Below the pieces are notes generated by a model that was given only the letters and a program-made list of their open reading frames with translations, had not been told where the DNA came from and did no database searches. Positions 32,869 to 41,796 of a DNA stretch of 64,000 nucleotides are shown here, piece after piece. The translations under genes were made by a program, and so were the position numbers. Source of the stretch: JAHECW01 sp964641415 (GTDB taxonomy: Bacteria; Acidobacteriota; Thermoanaerobaculia; Thermoanaerobaculales; Sulfomarinibacteraceae); NCBI GenBank assembly GCA_964641415.1, contig CAZXMW010000006.1, positions 1 to 64,000 on the forward strand. Direction: 5' to 3'. Each line of letters opens with the position of its first letter. The stretch's first letter is position 1.

Positions 32869-34883
32869 GGTGTCTCCCGAACCAGGCGTCCCGACATCGG
32901 AACGGCCGCCTCGGCCACGACCTCGTGTTGGTCGTCGTCGAGGACCCTGATGGCGCGCCAGGTCACCACCAGGCTCGAGCAGGTCATGAGCACCGTGGCG
33001 GCGACCGGGTGGAGGATGCCTGCCACCGCCAGACTGATGCCGACGGCGTTGTAGGCAAGGGCGATGGCGAGGTTGCTGCGGATCGTGGCGACCGTCCTGC
33101 GGGCGAGGTCGACCGCCCAGGGGATGGCCCTCAGGTCGCCACCGTGCCAGCTCAGGTCGGCGACCTCGAGAGCGAGATCGGCGCCTTCTGCGACTGCAAT
33201 GCCGACGTCGGCGGCAGCCATGGCCGCAGCGTCGTTGACGCCGTCGCCGACCAGCAGAACCCGGCGGCCTGCCGAACGGTGGGCGTCGACCTCGCGGAGC
33301 TTGTCGTCGGGGTCGAGATCGGCCAGCACCCGGTCGACGCCGAGGTTACGGGCGCGCTCGGCACGATCGCCGGTCAGCACCTCGGTCGCCAGGCCGAGCG
33401 CGCGAAGATCGGCGAGTGCGTCGCGCCATCCGGTCCGAGGGTGCTCGTCGATGGCCGCCGCCGCCACCGGCCGGCCGCCGCGCAACACGGCGAGGCGACG
33501 CGCTCCGATCGGTGCGTTGAGCGAGGAGTCCAAAGCGGCCCAGTCCGGATCGTCACCGATCCCGAGCCCGTCGGGGTCGCCGATGGTCCAGTGCTCCGGC
33601 TCGGCCTCGCCGAGCCGAACCCGGCCGGCAAAGCCGACTCCAGGCAGCACGCGGGTGTCGCCGGCGGTTCCGGCGGGGTCGGGGACCAGATCGCGGAAGG
33701 CCGATGCGATGGGGTGGCTGCTGGCATCCTCGAGAATCTGGACCGCGCGCTGGACCTCCCGGCGATCGCCTGCGCCGCCCTCGGCGACCAGGTCGAGCAG
33801 CGACAGAGTCGACCTGGTCAGCGTGCCGGTCTTGTCGAAGATTGCCAGATCGACGGTCTCGAGCGCTTCGACCACCGCCCCCGAGCGGGCGATGAGGCCG
33901 CGTCCGGCGAGTCGGGCCAGTGCCGCCCATGCTGCCAGCGGCGTCGCCAGGCCGAGGGCGCACGGGCAGGCGACGAGCAGCACCGCCATGGCGTTGAACA
34001 GACCCACGGTCCAGCCGTCGAGGTGGGTCCAGAGCGCGAAGGTCGAGCCTGCGATGACGAGCACGGTGGGCAGGAAGATCGCGACCAGACGGTCGGCGCG
34101 GTGCTGCCAGGACGTCGGTTGGCGGCGGGCGTGCTCGATGGCGTCGAGGATGCCGTCGATCCGTCGTTCGCCGGCAATCGCCGTCGCACGGACGACCAGC
34201 CCGGCGTCCAGGCTGTGGGTACCGGCCCACACCCCGTCGCCCGGCCGCCGCACGACGGCGAAGCCCTCGCCGGTCATCTCGGCCTCCCGAACCCACGCCG
34301 TGCCCTCATCGAGGATGCCGTCGACCGGAATCGTCTCGCCCGGATCGATTCGGATCAGGTCGCCGGTCCGGACCTCGTCGAGGGGGACGTCGGTGACCGT
34401 GCCGTCGTCGCCGAGGCGGCGGCACCTCGTGTTCTCAGGCGCCCATGCCCGGGTCGCCGACAGCGCCCGCTCCTGGGCGCCGGTGGCGACCTGCTGACCG
34501 AAGGCGTAGACCACGAGCAGAATGCTGACGATTTCGAAGTAGACGTCACCGTGGCCGGTCAACGCCGCGACCGCGGACGCGGTGAAAGCGCCGATGACGC
34601 CCGTGATGAACAGCCCCTCCAGAGTGATTCGACGCTCCGTCACCGACCTCCATGCATTGCGCAGCAGCGGCCAGCCGAGCAGCGCCAGACTGAGCAGCGA
34701 GAGCCCGGCGAGCACGGCGTGGACGGCTTCGGTTTCGGCCGGGCTGGTCTCCGACGTGTTGATCGCCAGACTGACCGTCATCGAGTTGCCGGCGATGAGA
34801 ATTCCGACGCCGATCCGCCACCATGCGGCCAGGTTGAAGGGCTCGGCCGGCCCGCAGTCGCAGCGGATGGGCTCGACCATCAA
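32865..34883 (-). CDS. Copper-type (P1B) P-type ATPase, CcoI/FixI-like role
   Basis: A 672-residue cation pump. The transport motif CPC is at 306-308 (VACPCALGLATPLA), the phosphorylated Asp350 lies in DKTGTLT, TGEG replaces the usual TGES in the actuator domain, SSHPIA is the HP motif and GDGVNDAAAM the hinge. There is no full N-terminal HMA domain; a short CDCG replaces it. Encoded between cytochrome and membrane-protein genes of the cbb3 operon, it most likely delivers copper for oxidase assembly as CcoI does; general copper export is the alternative. Confidence 0.88.
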   Translation of the reverse strand: MMVEPIRCDCGPAEPFNLAAWWRIGVGILIAGNSMTVSLAINTSETSPAETEAVHAVLAGLSLLSLALLGWPLLRNAWRSVTERRITLEGLFITGVIGAFTASAVAALTGHGDVYFEIVSILLVVYAFGQQVATGAQERALSATRAWAPENTRCRRLGDDGTVTDVPLDEVRTGDLIRIDPGETIPVDGILDEGTAWVREAEMTGEGFAVVRRPGDGVWAGTHSLDAGLVVRATAIAGERRIDGILDAIEHARRQPTSWQHRADRLVAIFLPTVLVIAGSTFALWTHLDGWTVGLFNAMAVLLVACPCALGLATPLAAWAALARLAGRGLIARSGAVVEALETVDLAIFDKTGTLTRSTLSLLDLVAEGGAGDRREVQRAVQILEDASSHPIASAFRDLVPDPAGTAGDTRVLPGVGFAGRVRLGEAEPEHWTIGDPDGLGIGDDPDWAALDSSLNAPIGARRLAVLRGGRPVAAAAIDEHPRTGWRDALADLRALGLATEVLTGDRAERARNLGVDRVLADLDPDDKLREVDAHRSAGRRVLLVGDGVNDAAAMAAADVGIAVAEGADLALEVADLSWHGGDLRAIPWAVDLARRTVATIRSNLAIALAYNAVGISLAVAGILHPVAATVLMTCSSLVVTWRAIRVLDDDQHEVVAEAAVPMSGRLVRETP

Positions 34884-35626
34884 CCCTCGCTGTCGGACAG
34901 AGAGGGCTCGGCCTCGGCCTCGGCGGTGACGTTCTCATCGGGCTCATCAGGCGCTGTGAACTCGGCGGCAAAGGCGTCGAGAGAGGCGACCTGGAAGGCA
35001 TCGCGACGACCTTCGGTGTGCGACCGTACCGCGGCCACCAGCTCGGGCGCCACCGCGGGGGCCTGGTTCGACCACGAGTTCCGGATGTAGGTCATGACCG
35101 AGGCGATCTGCTCGTCGCTGAGGTGTGCCCAGCCCGGCATGACGCCGTTGTAGGTTTGACCGAGCACTGTGATCCGGCCCTCCAGCCCGTGCAGCAGCAG
35201 CGCCGCCAGCACGTCGGGACGGCCGGTGACCCAGGATGCACCGTCGAGTGGCGGGTAGTTGCCGGCAACGCCCTGCCCGTCGGCCTGGTGACAGGCCTGA
35301 CAGTTGTTGTAGACCCGCCTGCCGAGCACCAGGGGGTCGATCGCCTCGACCGCCTGCTCTTCGGCGGAGGTGAGTCCTCCCTCGAGCAGGGCGCGCTCGT
35401 CGTAAACGTCGGGTCGGAAGCCACCCGAGTACATGCCCAGATACCAGCCCATGACGCCCATCAGTGCCAGGGCCCCGAACATGAGCCACATCGGCACCGG
35501 CTCGTAGCCGTCCCTGGGTTCGGCCGTCTCGCGGTAGATCGGCTCGTGAATGTCGACGACGGCGCCGGTCTCGTCCTCGTGACGGTCGAGATTGTCGCGG
35601 TCGGTGGTGTCGTCGGCCGGGGTCAT
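34880..35626 (-). CDS. Membrane-anchored monoheme cytochrome c, in the CcoP position
   Basis: A 248-residue cytochrome. A charged N-terminus is followed by one helix (VPMWLMFGALALMGVMGWYLGMY, written here as its two ends VPMWLMFG and GWYLGMY). The heme motif is CQACH, with a distal Met probably in GVMPGWAHLS. CcoP of cbb3 oxidases normally has two hemes; only one CxxCH is present here. The acidic C-terminal tail (EAEAEPSLSDSEG) is unusual. The start codon shares a base with the ccoO stop (TGATG). It should carry electrons to CcoO/CcoN. Confidence 0.82.
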   Translation of the reverse strand: MTPADDTTDRDNLDRHEDETGAVVDIHEPIYRETAEPRDGYEPVPMWLMFGALALMGVMGWYLGMYSGGFRPDVYDERALLEGGLTSAEEQAVEAIDPLVLGRRVYNNCQACHQADGQGVAGNYPPLDGASWVTGRPDVLAALLLHGLEGRITVLGQTYNGVMPGWAHLSDEQIASVMTYIRNSWSNQAPAVAPELVAAVRSHTEGRRDAFQVASLDAFAAEFTAPDEPDENVTAEAEAEPSLSDSEG

Positions 35627-36234
35627 CAGGGCACCTCCGGAACCGGGTGGCTGGCATCCAGGCTCTTGAGATACGCGACCAGGGCCTTGGCGTCATAGGT
35701 CGGAACGACGACCACGTCGTCGCCCGGGTCCCACTCGGGTGGGAAGCTCAACGCGTCGTACGGGCGCTCGATCTCGAGGGTGAACTCGTCGAAGAGAAAA
35801 GAAAACGGCGGCATGATCGAGCCCGGCGACGTGATCTCGGGCTTGTACAGGTGCAGCAGGTGCCAGTCGTCGCTCGGCTGGCGAACCCCGATATTGGCGA
35901 GATCGGGCCCGGTCCGCATGGTGCCGAGCAGCGGTGGCCGGTCGTAGATGTGGTCGCGGGCGACGGTGCGGCGGCTGCCCCAGCCGCGATCGATATCGGC
36001 CCCGAAACCGGGCGGTCGGACCTGCTGGCTGTGGCAGTAGATGCAGCCGAGCGAGATGTAGACCTGCCGGCCGTGGGCGACGAGGCCGGCTGGCTCGACC
36101 GGGTAGGAGGCGCCGTCGTCGTTGACGACGGGCTCGAGACCGCCGAGCTGTCGCTGCGGAATCACAGTCATACCCGTGAACGACACGAGCACCGTGAACA
36201 GGACGCCGACGTAGAGCAGAGTGACCCGGTTCAT
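35626..36234 (-). CDS. ccoO: cbb3-type cytochrome c oxidase subunit II (monoheme)
   Basis: A 202-residue membrane-anchored cytochrome. The N-terminal helix is LLYVGVLFTVLVSFTGM. The heme site is GCIYCHSQQVRP, the exact CcoO/FixO signature; later DRPPLLGTMRTGPDLANIGVR and SIMPPFSFLFD (distal Met) complete the fold. It overlaps the ccoN stop (ATGA) and the following cytochrome start (TGATG). It passes electrons from the c-type cytochrome to the CcoN heme-copper centre. Confidence 0.92.
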   Translation of the reverse strand: MNRVTLLYVGVLFTVLVSFTGMTVIPQRQLGGLEPVVNDDGASYPVEPAGLVAHGRQVYISLGCIYCHSQQVRPPGFGADIDRGWGSRRTVARDHIYDRPPLLGTMRTGPDLANIGVRQPSDDWHLLHLYKPEITSPGSIMPPFSFLFDEFTLEIERPYDALSFPPEWDPGDDVVVVPTYDAKALVAYLKSLDASHPVPEVP

Positions 36235-37694
36235 CCCTCACCTCCCGTCAGCTCCGCCCGTGGGTCGAACACGGTCGGCCCCTGGATATCGCGGGCTGCG
36301 GGCCGGAAGACGAGCCACAAAGACACCGCGAAGAAGACGTGCCCGAGGGTCATCAGCACCCCGGCCACGGTGCGCGACCAGAGATACGGAATCGTCATCG
36401 CCACGATGTCGAGAAACGGGATGTCGGGGTTGTTCATCTGCAGGCCCTGGAGCCAACCGCCCCAAGTCAGACCGCTCCAGTACAGCACCATCCCGACCGC
36501 GGTCAGCCAGAAGTGGGCCCTGATGAACGACGCCGACGGCCACTCGCGGCCGGTCAGTCGCGGCACGATGTAATAGATCGACCCGAACATGACCATCGAG
36601 AAGAACGAGTAGACGCCGAGGTGGGCGTGGGCCACGGTGTAGTGGGTGAAGTGGCTGATCTCGTTGACCGTACGCAGGGCCTGAAGCGAGCCCTGAAAGC
36701 TGACCACGGTGTAGCTCATGGCGCCGAACACGATGAAGCGCAGGGTCGGGCTGACCTTGAGCTTGTCGAAGTGCCCCTTGGTGGTCATGTGATGGTTGAT
36801 GGCCACCGTGGTGACGGGAATGAGCATCATCACCGACCCGACCGTACCGACGGTGATCAGCCAGGCCGGGATCGGACCGCCGATCAGGTGGTGGGTTCCG
36901 GCCCAGTTGTAGAACAGCGCCAGGGTCCAAAAGCCGAGGATCGACAGGTAGTAGCTGTGGATGGGTCGGCCCAGGACCTTGGGCAGCAGGTAGTAGACCG
37001 CCGCCAGCCCGATCGGGGTGAACCACAGGCCGAGCACGTTGTGGGCGAACCACCAGTTGGCCGATGCCTGGACCACGCCCGTGGCCAGATTGCCGTGGAT
37101 CAGGGCGTTGCCCTGGGCATAGAGGAACGGAAACCACAACACCGAGCCGAACAGGTACCACTGCGAGACGTAGATGTGGCTGACTTTTCGACGGGTGAAC
37201 ATGGTCAGGGACGAGAACATGAGAATCGCGAACAGGCCGGCGAAGACGAAGGACCAGTGGTAGGGAAACTCGAGCCATTCGACGCTCGTACCGTGACCGG
37301 CGAGGATCGACCATGTGCCGCCGGCGACCGCGATGTTCCACAGCACGCAGGTGACGATCAGCGGCAGCTGCATCGGCAGCGTGACCCGGCACAAACGTGC
37401 GGTCAGCCAGAGCAGCACTCCGATGCCGGCCATGGAGCCCCATCCGTAGATCATCGTGTTGAGGTGGGCCGGACGGACCCGGCCGAAAGTCAACCAGTCC
37501 CAGTCGCCCAGAAATACCGGCGTGTGGAGCTTGATCGAGGCGAGCAGCGCCAGCCCCGACCCGAAGAGCAGCCAGGCCACGGAGCTGGCGAAGAACAGCA
37601 TGACGACCAGCGCGGTCGAGCGATCGACGCCTTCCCGCCAGCTGACGGTCGACGGTTCCGGCATGCCGTACGGAGCTTCAAGCTGATCGTTCAC
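36231..37694 (-). CDS. ccoN: cbb3-type cytochrome c oxidase subunit I
   Basis: A 487-residue, 12-helix catalytic subunit that reduces O2 to water. The heme and copper ligands are seen in RPAHLNTMIYGWGS, ASANWWFAHNVLGLWFTP, WAGTHHLIG and HFTHYTVAHAHLGVYSF. No subunit II CuA protein is encoded; instead CcoO-type cytochromes follow, as in C-family oxidases. These enzymes have high O2 affinity. It overlaps ccoS upstream by 17 bp and ccoO downstream by 4 bp, so this is one operon. Confidence 0.94.
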   Translation of the reverse strand: MNDQLEAPYGMPEPSTVSWREGVDRSTALVVMLFFASSVAWLLFGSGLALLASIKLHTPVFLGDWDWLTFGRVRPAHLNTMIYGWGSMAGIGVLLWLTARLCRVTLPMQLPLIVTCVLWNIAVAGGTWSILAGHGTSVEWLEFPYHWSFVFAGLFAILMFSSLTMFTRRKVSHIYVSQWYLFGSVLWFPFLYAQGNALIHGNLATGVVQASANWWFAHNVLGLWFTPIGLAAVYYLLPKVLGRPIHSYYLSILGFWTLALFYNWAGTHHLIGGPIPAWLITVGTVGSVMMLIPVTTVAINHHMTTKGHFDKLKVSPTLRFIVFGAMSYTVVSFQGSLQALRTVNEISHFTHYTVAHAHLGVYSFFSMVMFGSIYYIVPRLTGREWPSASFIRAHFWLTAVGMVLYWSGLTWGGWLQGLQMNNPDIPFLDIVAMTIPYLWSRTVAGVLMTLGHVFFAVSLWLVFRPAARDIQGPTVFDPRAELTGGEG

Positions 37695-37911
37695 CGCTGT
37701 GTCCTTCCTCGTTGTCTTCGTCGCGCGGGTCGTCGTCGGCAGGGAAGGCGTCGGTCATGACGCCGACCGGCTCGTCGTCGTCGAAGATGCTGGTCGCTCC
37801 AGCGCCGAAGTTCTGGAGCTGACCGGTGCGCACGGCCCAAACTAGACCGGCGACGGCGGTGAGGCCGAACATGATGACCGAACCGAAGATGAAGACATAG
37901 ATGAGGGTCAT
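37678..37911 (-). CDS. ccoS: cbb3 oxidase assembly protein
   Basis: A 77-residue protein with one N-terminal helix (LIYVFIFGSVIMFGLTAVAG) then WAVRTGQLQNFGAGATSIFDDDEPVG. The W-A-x-x-x-GQ and I-DDDEP pattern is the hallmark of CcoS, needed for insertion of heme/CuB cofactors into CcoN. A longer acidic tail follows. It is the first gene of the operon, unlike the usual ccoGHIS order downstream of the structural genes. The ATG at 37911 has a weak AAGG upstream. Confidence 0.85.
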   Translation of the reverse strand: MTLIYVFIFGSVIMFGLTAVAGLVWAVRTGQLQNFGAGATSIFDDDEPVGVMTDAFPADDDPRDEDNEEGHSGERSA

Positions 37912-38095
37912 TCTCGGTCGCCTTCGGCACGCAGCTGTGCCGCTCGTGCGCTGCTTGAGAGGATACTCCTCCCAGATATCCGTTGCCACCGGCCGAGCTT
38001 CCATGTTCTCCCGGGAGCCGCCCGGTCCCGGGCCGATCCGGAATGACCTGCGGTCTGCCGCCGGTTTAGGGAGGGAGCGCGGATCAGGAGGACTC

Positions 38096-38452
38096 ATGAC
38101 TGACGCCGGACGATTCGACAGTCTGTTCGCCGCCATCGATTCGGCGGACGTTGACAGATTCATGGCATGGATGACGGACGACTGCATCTTCACCTACGGC
38201 AGCGGTGATCCGGTGTCCGGTGCGGACGACGTTCGGGCGGCGGTGAGCAGCTTCTTCACGGCCTTCGAAAGCCTCGCCCATCGGGTCGATGCAACCTGGG
38301 AGGTCGATGGTGTCGCCATCACCGAAGGCGTCGTCACGTACACGACCCGCGACGGGCGCTCGGTCACGGTGCCGTTCTGCGACGTGCTCCGTCTTTCCGG
38401 CGACCGGATCCGCGACTACCGGGTCTACATCGACCCGACGCCTCTCGGCTGA
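38096..38452 (+). CDS. NTF2-like/SnoaL-fold protein
   Basis: A 118-residue alpha+beta barrel protein: FDSLFAAIDSADVDRFMAWMTDDCIFTYGSGDPVSGADDVRAAVSSFFTAF by its landmarks (FMAWMTDD, the GSGDPVSG loop, VRAAVSSFF) then VTVPFCDVLRLSGDRIRDYRVYID. This is the SnoaL/NTF2 pattern; members are isomerases, cyclases or simple ligand-binding proteins. CAGGAGG precedes the ATG at 38096. Divergent from the cbb3 operon. Substrate unknown. Confidence 0.82.
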   Translation: MTDAGRFDSLFAAIDSADVDRFMAWMTDDCIFTYGSGDPVSGADDVRAAVSSFFTAFESLAHRVDATWEVDGVAITEGVVTYTTRDGRSVTVPFCDVLRLSGDRIRDYRVYIDPTPLG

Positions 38453-38584
38453 GCTCGCGTCAGCCGGCCGAACCGTCCGGATCAGGGGAAGCCGGCGGCT
38501 GCAGCCGCCGAGGTGACGCACCGCACGTCCGCGATCGTCGTCGGCTGATACGATCGAGACGATCGAAAGGGTGGGGGCGTGGTC

Positions 38585-39775
38585 ATGACGCGGTCAAAGG
38601 TGTTGCTTCTCGTGCTCGGTGTTGTTCTGTCAATTTCCGGAGATGCCGGTGCGGGAGGGCCCCGCCCGATCGCACATCCCTTCGACGGCGCCGACACGAC
38701 CGGCATTCCGTCGTATGCGGTCGAGTGGCCGGTGCAGCGGGTCGCCACCGATCACCTCGTTCTCGGCGCGGACCACATTCTCGACCAGCAGTGCCACAAC
38801 GGTGGCTTCGGCTGGCCCCATGACGACTGCTCGGCGACCTTCCACAGCATCACCGGCCCGATTCTGCTCGGCGTGTTGGGTGCGTACGCGTTGACCGGAG
38901 ACGACAGCCTTCTGGTCGGGGCGGTGAACGGGGGCGTGTTCGACCTGACCTATCAATATGACAACGGAGAGGTGCGCTTCGCGACATTCACGCCGTTCTT
39001 CTTGCTCGAGCTGGCCGCCGCGTCGGGAAACTCGACTTTCTCGAGCTTTGTCGCAACCGAGCTGTTCGACGAGCTCGCCAACGGCACGTACGGACCTGAC
39101 GACCTCGACACGGCGGGTTGGATCGCAGTCATCGAGACCGGCCGGAGCGGTGCGTGGGTCAACCTCCGGCCGTGGGAGTTCCACAACCTCGTCGCTTCCG
39201 CCCGGGCGCTTGGACACCCCGGTCAAGACGCGCTCTTCGAGCAGGGCGTGCTCGACGGTTTGAACACCCTCGACAACGGAGATCCCACAACCGTGTACTC
39301 GGACGTCATCGGTCTCGCGGGCGCCGTCCAGGGCCTCGCGTTGGCGCGTCGACTGACCTTCCCCGCGATCGTTGCCCCGCTGCACCCGGGGGTGCATGCG
39401 ATCGCCTCCCTGGAGGATCTGGCCGCTTACCTGTCCTCGTTGCAGAACCCTGACGGCTCGTGGAACTGGCACTCGAACGTCGCGGCGCCGACCATCGAGG
39501 ACGAGGACGTGCAGACCACGGCCTATGCGCTGCTCGCGCTGCTCGAGGCCGACACCCTGACCGGGATGAGCTATGTCGGCGCGACCGAGACGGCGCGCGA
39601 TTGGATCGTGTCGCTCCAGCTGCCCAACGGCGGCTTCCCGCAGTGGCCCGGCGGCGACGAGAACACCGAGGTCGAGGGTGAGGCGCTGACCGCCGTGGCG
39701 GTCTTCGACGCCCGGATCTTCGTCGACGGCTTCGAGTCGGGATCGACGGACCTGTGGTCCGCCCTGTCCCCGTAA
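38585..39775 (+). CDS. Secreted alpha/alpha-barrel (prenyltransferase/squalene-cyclase-repeat-like) protein with DGFESG C-terminal motif
   Basis: A 396-residue exported protein with signal peptide (VLLLVLGVVLSISGDAGAG). Segments such as QCHNGGFGWPHDD, LQNPDGSWNWHS and LQLPNGGFPQWPGGDENTEVEGEAL resemble the repeated GGF/GSW turns of the terpenoid-cyclase/protein-prenyltransferase six-hairpin fold. No DXDD or prenyltransferase zinc site is evident, so it is probably not a cyclase. It ends IFVDGFESGSTDLWSALSP, the terminal motif shared with three other secreted proteins here. ATG at 38585; in-frame GTG at 38579 is possible. Confidence 0.75.
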   Translation: MTRSKVLLLVLGVVLSISGDAGAGGPRPIAHPFDGADTTGIPSYAVEWPVQRVATDHLVLGADHILDQQCHNGGFGWPHDDCSATFHSITGPILLGVLGAYALTGDDSLLVGAVNGGVFDLTYQYDNGEVRFATFTPFFLLELAAASGNSTFSSFVATELFDELANGTYGPDDLDTAGWIAVIETGRSGAWVNLRPWEFHNLVASARALGHPGQDALFEQGVLDGLNTLDNGDPTTVYSDVIGLAGAVQGLALARRLTFPAIVAPLHPGVHAIASLEDLAAYLSSLQNPDGSWNWHSNVAAPTIEDEDVQTTAYALLALLEADTLTGMSYVGATETARDWIVSLQLPNGGFPQWPGGDENTEVEGEALTAVAVFDARIFVDGFESGSTDLWSALSP

Positions 39776-39960
39776 CCCGGAGCTTCGGCAGGCCGGGGCC
39801 GACGGAGGTCTGATCGACCTGCGTATCTCCAAGGCGGCGGTTCGTCCGAGCCCCGGGCTTGCTTCCATGCGACTGGAGTCGGTGCCGCGGTCATCCGCGA
39901 TGATCCGCACAGCGCCCGGTGTCCGGTTCGTTTCGATGGACGTCGCCGATTCGGTTGAGA

Positions 39961-40120
39961 CCTAAGCTGAGCGATTCTCACTGGCGATCTGCACCAAGCT
40001 CCTGGGCCCTGGATAGTTGAGAAAATACTCGACATACCAACGGGTATGCCTCCGTTTTTCGCAACCATCAGCGCATCAGGATCTTGGCACATCTCATCCA
40101 GCAGAATCGCTCAGCTTAGG
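39961..40120 (+). mobile_element. MITE-like element, family B, copy 2
   Basis: A 160 bp unit with perfect 18-bp inverted ends, CCTAAGCTGAGCGATTCT and AGAATCGCTCAGCTTAGG, flanked by the 5 bp direct repeat TGAGA. The G at position 7 of the copy-1 arm is C here, and the opposite arm carries the matching change. Same orientation as copy 1. The gap 39776-40439 holds this element; beyond it, 40133-40411 is an open frame without start signal or known domain that I do not call as a gene. Confidence 0.9.
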
Positions 40121-40439
40121 TGAGATTGTCTTTTGAGCCGGCGTGACGACCCTGATATCTTCTCCGGTAGAGATCAGCTTGCGCCGAACCCCGGCACCGA
40201 CCGACATCGCGAGATCCAGGCCGCGTTGCGGACCGGCAAGCCCGATGCCTGGACCATCAACTCCGTGACGCCGACCACCGGGAACGGTTGCCCGAGCGCG
40301 TCGCCGACGACCGGTGGTACTGAGGCCGGCAACCTCGTGTACTGGCAGGGCGCCAACTACGTCGTCGGCGACAGTGGTTCCGTCTCTCCTGGAGTCTGGC
40401 TCCGAGGTTGAGTTACCATGTGATCCGGGTGTGTGCAGC

Positions 40440-41672
40440 ATGACCATGAATGCAAACCGAGACGCCGCTGCTGCCGTGACCGGGAACGAGATTCTCCGGA
40501 TCGTCACTCGGCTCAAGGAGGTCCAAAAGAGGTTTTCCTCCGAGGCCGGAAGCGGTGATCGCTTCGAGCACGCGGCGGAGCGCCTCGACGCCATCATCGT
40601 CGACCTCGCGCAGCGCGTCGACTCCGCCGGCGATGCCGATGGCCTCGACGACCTGGAGCTCCGTTTGGCCGCGGTCGAAGAGATGATCGAGGGCCTGGGT
40701 TTCCCAGGCTACGCTCACGTCATCGAAAGCGTTCGCACATCCCTCGGCGGTGCGACTACCGGTGGCGGACCGGACGACGACGACCCGCCGGTTCCGCGCC
40801 GGTTCGAGCCTTCTCCTCGAGCACCGACCGGGCGCCGCTCGGCGCGGACCGCCGCCGCTCAAAGTGACGCGCCGGTGGCATCGAGCGGTCGACGCCTGTG
40901 GGTGTGGCTGGCCGTCGCGATCGTGGTTCTGGTCGGCGGTTTGGCAGCGGCCCTGGCGCTCGGCCTCGTTCCGCTCGACCGGTGGACCGAGGCCGAGATC
41001 GTCGGCGACGAACTCCCGGTCGGAGATCAACTCGGAGCGCCGATGCCGTGGGGCCGGCCCGAAGCGGGCGCCGACGGAAACCCGGTTCCGGAAAGCGAGG
41101 CATTTCGCGAGACGGCCCGGTTGCTCGGCGAGATCATGGTCGAGATCGACGCTGCCGAAGCCGCGCTCGGCGACGGAGATGTCGACTCGGCCTTGCGCCA
41201 TCTGGCGGAGGCCGCCGCCATCGACCGCCACCATCGAGGCGTGGTCGGGGTCGCGGAATCCCTCATTGATGCCCTGCTGGAAGAGGCCGACGCGGCCTTC
41301 GACTCCGCGCAGTGGGAGCTCGCCTCGAAACGTGTCGAGGACGCTCGGCATCTGGCCGACGGGCTGTACCTCGACAGCTCTGCCATCGAGCACACCGCTC
41401 GTCGGCATGCCGCCATGACGAGATTCCGCGACGCCGTCCCGGTCACGGCGGAGGCGGCACGCGCGGCGGTGGGCGGGGCAGTGCGGGTCACTCTGAGGTC
41501 CCGCCACGAGCTGTTCGGGATCCTTCAGGCGATCGATGACGGCCAAATGGTGCTCTCGATCCACTCCGGTGTCCATGGAGGAGGGGTGGAGTTCGACAAG
41601 CGGGTGGCCATGGCCGACGCGGCCGAGCTTCGGGTGTACGAGGCGGACCGGGTCGTCGACGTGATCCGCTAG
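40440..41672 (+). CDS. Single-pass membrane protein with helical/TPR-like periplasmic region
   Basis: A 410-residue protein. The N-terminal ~110 residues are helical and acidic (ILRIVTRLKEVQKRF; LDAIIVDLAQRVD). A Pro/Arg-rich linker leads to one helix (LWVWLAVAIVVLVGGLAAAL) near 160. The C-terminal part has TPR-like spacing: EIDAAEAALGDGDVDSALRHLAEAAAIDRHH and DAAFDSAQWELASKRVEDA, quoted by their ends. It finishes with a small beta domain (VHGGGVEFDKRVAMADAAELRVY). Function unknown; the layout suggests a membrane sensor or scaffold. ATG at 40440 or 40446. Confidence 0.7.
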   Translation: MTMNANRDAAAAVTGNEILRIVTRLKEVQKRFSSEAGSGDRFEHAAERLDAIIVDLAQRVDSAGDADGLDDLELRLAAVEEMIEGLGFPGYAHVIESVRTSLGGATTGGGPDDDDPPVPRRFEPSPRAPTGRRSARTAAAQSDAPVASSGRRLWVWLAVAIVVLVGGLAAALALGLVPLDRWTEAEIVGDELPVGDQLGAPMPWGRPEAGADGNPVPESEAFRETARLLGEIMVEIDAAEAALGDGDVDSALRHLAEAAAIDRHHRGVVGVAESLIDALLEEADAAFDSAQWELASKRVEDARHLADGLYLDSSAIEHTARRHAAMTRFRDAVPVTAEAARAAVGGAVRVTLRSRHELFGILQAIDDGQMVLSIHSGVHGGGVEFDKRVAMADAAELRVYEADRVVDVIR

Positions 41673-41796
41673 GAGCTTGTACCGAGATTGGCGATCTCGG
41701 CCTGACCGTGCGTGTCGCGAGGGGCGGTGGACGCATCGATGGCCTCACCATCGCAGTACGTCGCATCATCCGAGGACACGGCGCCCGCATCGGCTG

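Noticed and set aside
40133..40411. A 92-codon open frame between a MITE and the single-pass membrane protein gene
   Set aside because: Starts at TTG without a ribosome site, no domain, and lies directly beside the MITE; too weak to call.
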